From Candidatus Atribacteria bacterium 1244-E10-H5-B2 (lineage in GTDB: Bacteria > Atribacterota > JS1 > SB-45 > 34-128): DNA of 8,934 bases. Shown one piece after another: positions 6,889 to 8,934 of this stretch. Where the stretch lies: assembly GCA_003575245.1 (NCBI GenBank), contig NMQN01000672.1, positions 1-8,934 on the forward strand, read 5' to 3'. The position numbers and the translations under genes are program-made. Each line of letters starts with the position of its first letter. The first letter of the stretch is position 1. Under the pieces are notes generated by a model, which made no database searches, was not told the DNA's origin, and was given only the letters and a program-made list of their open reading frames with translations.

Positions 6889-6906
6889 TACTTCCTTTGA
6901 TACTGA
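6889..6906 (+). repeat. IS right terminal inverted repeat
   Basis: TACTTCCTTTGATACTGA; its inverse matches 5372-5389 at 17 of 18 bases. The TTG proposed as start of the next gene (6897-6899) is within it. Confidence 0.85.
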
Positions 6907-7844
6907 GTATAATAAAAATATTTATAAAACTAACTGGATTAAAGCAAATTATTATTTTTTGCGTGATAAAGCTGCTAAAAAAATCAAAAGGGTTAAATTC
7001 CAGATTAATTGAGCTGAATAAGTTTGATATAAGAGAATTTAAGGGCTCATTATCTGACAAAGCTAAGATTGTAGTTCCGAAACTCTTCAAAACTGTTCAA
7101 AGAGCAAAAACAGATTACAAAAGAGAAATGAAAAACCTACCCGACAATGTTCAATCCGCACCTAAAGAATTTTGGGAGGAGGTTATCGAGCAAGCGAGGA
7201 TTTTAGGAATTGATCTTATAGGATTTGCTCCAGTGGACGAAAAATTTATTTTTAAGAACGATTACGTAGGTGGAATCGAATTTCTATACGAGAATGGAAT
7301 TGTTTTAGGAATGGAAATGGATTACAAAGCTATAGATAAGGCTCCTGAACCTCCAGCAGGGTTAGAATCTTTAAACATCTACGCAGAGTTAGGTGAGGCG
7401 ACAAATAAATTAGCAGATTTTATTCGATCTAAAGGTTATAGAGCAATAGCATGCCATCCACTTGGTGGTCCAATTCTTTACCCCGCGATGGCAGTAAAAG
7501 CAGGCTTTGGGAAAATTGGAACGCAAGGTCTTTTAATCACTAAAAAATTCGGTCCAAGGCAGAGATTATCCATGATTTCTGTAAACGCAACCCCTCTTCC
7601 TGAGGCCTCTCAAGAAAATTTTGAGATAGACGAGTATTGTAAGAAATGCAAAAGATGCGTTCAAATGTGCCCCGTAAACGCGATTTACTACGAACCAATT
7701 ATCAAGGAAAATGGTATAAAAACTCGAATTGATGGAGAAAAATGTATCGAATATTTTTACGAAACTACGGGATGTTTGGTTTGTATAAAAGAACGTCCAT
7801 TTCACAAAATTGGGTATAAAGCAATGTATTATTCGCGTTTATAA
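6897..7844 (+). CDS. QueG/reductive-dehalogenase-like 4Fe-4S protein with one missing ligand cysteine
   Basis: This 315-residue protein has a C-terminal two-cluster ferredoxin region. The first motif is complete (Cys248, Cys251, Cys254, Cys258-Pro). The second has Cys283 ('EKCIEYF'), Cys293 and Cys296, but Arg300-Pro ('CLVCIKERPF') where the final Cys-Pro is expected, so seven of eight ligands are present. Upstream, 'CHPLGGPILYPAMAVKAGFGKIGTQGL' spans 186-212 (key Gly/Pro/His residues), followed by 'FGPRQRLSMI' (218-227); both resemble the core of epoxyqueuosine reductase and reductive-dehalogenase relatives. No separate cobalamin domain is seen. The substrate is unknown. The N-terminus (1-33) is hydrophobic and basic and may bind membrane. 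The start is uncertain: TTG 6897 lies in the IS repeat, GTG 6963 is internal, and the original 5' end may have been altered by the IS. The stop is TAA. Confidence 0.82.
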   Translation: MILSIIKIFIKLTGLKQIIIFCVIKLLKKSKGLNSRLIELNKFDIREFKGSLSDKAKIVVPKLFKTVQRAKTDYKREMKNLPDNVQSAPKEFWEEVIEQARILGIDLIGFAPVDEKFIFKNDYVGGIEFLYENGIVLGMEMDYKAIDKAPEPPAGLESLNIYAELGEATNKLADFIRSKGYRAIACHPLGGPILYPAMAVKAGFGKIGTQGLLITKKFGPRQRLSMISVNATPLPEASQENFEIDEYCKKCKRCVQMCPVNAIYYEPIIKENGIKTRIDGEKCIEYFYETTGCLVCIKERPFHKIGYKAMYYSRL

Positions 7845-7855
7845 ATTGATTTAAA

Positions 7856-7863
7856 AATTTATA
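7856..7863 (+). promoter_or_regulatory. Possible TATA box of the HAD phosphatase gene
   Basis: AATTTATA is centred about 66 nt before the ATG at 7926 in the 81-base gap. It would give a leader of roughly 40 nt. Weak evidence in AT-rich DNA. Confidence 0.22.
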
Positions 7864-7925
7864 ACTAAAACTTAATTTCTATGTAAAATTATCTTATTAT
7901 TCATTAATCTTGTTGAATATGAAAC

Positions 7926-8549
7926 ATGCTTAAGAAGAAAATATTTCCATTTAAAGATAAGAAAGTAATTGTGTTCGATTTAGATGGTACGATCGTTAGA
8001 TTAGCGGCAGATTGGCATTCATTAAAAAAAGTTTTAAACGATCGTTATTCTGAACATTTTCAAGATGACCGTCAATTTACGAGCATTTCTGCTTGCCTTA
8101 GTGAAATTGTCGAAAAAGGGGACGAAGCGGAATTGCAACATAATTTTGATGTTATTAAGCAATACGAACTTGATAACATAGAAAAGAACGAACCTATTGA
8201 AGAGACAATCTACTTTATCAATAATACAAAATTATTTGGCGTAAAAAGGGGAACTAAACTAGCCATTTTATCCTTAAATACAAGACAAACTATTAAGAAA
8301 TCCTTAGAATTAGCAGGAATAAGCAGTAAATTTGACTTTATTTTAGGAAGAGAAGATGTAAGAAGTTGGAAACCCGAACCAGAAGGATTATTAAGAATTA
8401 TGGATCATTACAAGGTCAACAAAGAAGATATGATTTATTTCGGTGATTTGGAAAAAGATTTAGCGACTGGTGCTAAGGCGGGAATTGAAACTCATTATAT
8501 TGACGATCTCATAAACCTTGTTAAAAGTTTTAAAAATGAATTGATATGA
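7926..8549 (+). CDS. HAD-superfamily phosphatase (phosphoglycolate-phosphatase-like)
   Basis: This 207-residue protein carries all four HAD motifs. Motif I is 'VFDLDGT' with nucleophile Asp18 and acid/base Asp20, motif II is 'LAILSLN' with Ser116, motif III is Lys149 in 'SWKPEP', and motif IV is 'YFGDLEKDLATGAKAG' with Asp174 and Asp178 for Mg2+. A helical cap lies between about 25 and 105, as in subclass I (C1 cap) enzymes. The expected role is Mg2+-dependent hydrolysis of a small phosphate ester in the cytoplasm; phosphoglycolate or a sugar phosphate is possible, but the substrate is not readable. The length is normal and the start ATG is the first in frame. It follows the 4Fe-4S gene by 81 bases on the same strand, with its own possible promoter. 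The stop is TGA. It converges on the small hypothetical gene at 8588. Confidence 0.88.
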   Translation: MLKKKIFPFKDKKVIVFDLDGTIVRLAADWHSLKKVLNDRYSEHFQDDRQFTSISACLSEIVEKGDEAELQHNFDVIKQYELDNIEKNEPIEETIYFINNTKLFGVKRGTKLAILSLNTRQTIKKSLELAGISSKFDFILGREDVRSWKPEPEGLLRIMDHYKVNKEDMIYFGDLEKDLATGAKAGIETHYIDDLINLVKSFKNELI

Positions 8550-8587
8550 ATATAAGAGTTTAAAAAAAGGTAATTAATTTGAATAAT

Positions 8588-8875
8588 TTACATGTAAGTT
8601 ATCACGACATTGTATTTTTTAATCTCTGATTCTACTTTTGCCTTTCCCAGAGGAGTGAGAGTAATAACATCGTTACTTTTGATTTTTAGAGCCGTCAATT
8701 TTATATTTGGGTCTTTAAATTCACCGCTCATATAAGGATTCCAAAGCATTTCTTTGTTCACTGCATTAGTAATCAACCATAGGATAGGTTCTAAATTATA
8801 TCCACTTATTCTCATAGCCTTAAACACATACCCTATGTTTGCGTCAAATTGGAAGCCAGGTAATCGTTGACTCAA
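8588..8875 (-). CDS. Small hypothetical protein, N-terminal end altered at a repeat junction
   Basis: This is an unrecognised reading frame of at most 95 residues ending in TAA. The C-terminal part 'VITLTPLGKAKVESEIKKY' looks like the wing and last helix of a small winged-helix DNA-binding domain ('LTPLG' is common there), but this is a weak resemblance. The first ten or eleven codons, including the TTG start at 8875, lie in the inverted copy of FAD oxidase sequence (8843-8934), so that start is probably an artefact of the junction. The first internal ATG is at 8815 and would give 75 residues. The gene is probably 5'-truncated at 8842, and the true protein would be longer. No partner can be inferred. 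Confidence 0.5.
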   Translation of the reverse strand: MSQRLPGFQFDANIGYVFKAMRISGYNLEPILWLITNAVNKEMLWNPYMSGEFKDPNIKLTALKIKSNDVITLTPLGKAKVESEIKKYNVVITYM

Positions 8876-8934
8876 GAATATATTCCGAAAATTATTATAA
8901 ATTCTTTAAAAAAGTTAAAAATATAGTAGACCCT
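8843..8934 (+). repeat. 92-bp inverted repeat, terminal copy: fragment of FAD oxidase coding sequence
   Basis: The plus strand reads in frame as the FAD oxidase C-terminal region from Gln-Ile-Gly-Ser-Gln to Val-Asp-Pro (30 codons, 8845-8934) and is base-for-base identical to the inverse of 2267-2358. No oxidase-like sequence precedes it, so the gene fragment starts abruptly. Perfect identity at a window end points to a chimeric or assembly junction or a very recent duplication. Confidence 0.9.

Larger units (their letters stand above)
5372..6906 (-). mobile_element. Complete insertion sequence with 18-bp terminal inverted repeats (about 1.5 kb)
   Basis: The element is bounded by the repeat 5'-TCAGTATCTAAGGAAGTA at the left and its near-perfect inverse at the right (17 of 18 bases match). 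It holds one intact minus-strand transposase. Bases 5390-5466 and 6748-6888 inside it are non-coding AT-rich ends. The flanking bases (…TATGTG left, GTATAA… right) do not form an obvious target-site duplication of 4-10 bases. Size, single ORF and short TIRs fit the IS4-related superfamily, possibly the archaeal ISH3-like group. That family label is tentative. Confidence 0.85.

Noticed and set aside
5361..6911. AGTAT on both sides of the IS as a 5-bp target duplication
   Set aside because: Using it would move the left IS end 3-4 bases outside the inverted repeat and make the two ends unequal. The match is short and AT-rich, so it is probably chance.
6869..7090. Minus-strand frame across the IS right end, considered as the missing GNAT N-terminal half
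   Set aside because: It has no GNAT-like strand or helix pattern and lies opposite the 4Fe-4S gene.
1..8934. tRNA, rRNA, CRISPR array or riboswitch
   Set aside because: No cloverleaf, rRNA-like, regularly spaced repeat or known riboswitch core was seen on either strand by eye.

Overview
The window is AT-rich (about one third G+C by eye) and looks archaeal, most plausibly from an uncultured Asgard (Lokiarchaeia-like) or similar anaerobic archaeon. This is an inference. It rests on the gene families present (a two-CCG-domain heterodisulfide-reductase-like iron-sulfur protein beside a GlcD-type flavoprotein, an M28 peptidase with built-in membrane helices, and a QueG/reductive-dehalogenase-like 4Fe-4S protein) and on TATA-like boxes at archaeal distances from start codons. 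There is no rRNA or other marker to settle it. Both ends look like contig ends: the first gene is cut at its 5' side, and the last 92 bases are an exact inverted copy of an internal stretch.

Layout. Positions 1-915 (+) hold a 5'-truncated NAD(P)-dependent epimerase/reductase. Converging on it is a minus-strand cluster, read right to left: an M28-family membrane peptidase (4949-3735), a GlcD-like FAD oxidase (3706-2231) and a GlcF/HdrD-like iron-sulfur protein (2157-928). The iron-sulfur reading frame is interrupted by one in-frame TAG at 1363-1365. The sequence continues in the same frame as the second half of the same protein family. Flavoprotein plus iron-sulfur protein is the usual layout of a D-2-hydroxyacid (lactate/glycolate-type) dehydrogenase that passes electrons from FAD to Fe-S clusters.

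Positions 5372-6906 are a complete insertion sequence with 18-bp terminal inverted repeats (17 of 18 identical) and one intact DDE transposase. On its left is the C-terminal half of a GNAT acetyltransferase (5371-5069), cut off exactly at the IS end. Its N-terminal half is not on the other side and no target duplication is evident, so a deletion or rearrangement at the IS is likely. On its right, a QueG/RdhA-like 4Fe-4S protein (6897-7844) begins inside the IS terminal repeat and has arginine where one expected cluster-ligand cysteine should be. A HAD-family phosphatase follows (7926-8549).

Positions 8588-8875 (-) hold a small unrecognised protein whose N-terminal end runs into the inverted copy (8843-8934) of the 3' part of the FAD oxidase gene. 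This is either a chimeric or assembly junction, or a genuine recent inverted duplication.

The observation most worth checking is the amber codon between the two CCG domains. It could be a nonsense mutation, a sequencing error, a natural split with re-initiation (an AGGA overlaps the stop, 7 nt before a GTG), or read-through/pyrrolysine recoding. The eight other intact genes end in TAA (six) or TGA (two), but the GNAT remnant ends in TAG at a natural-looking C-terminus, which argues against genome-wide recoding.
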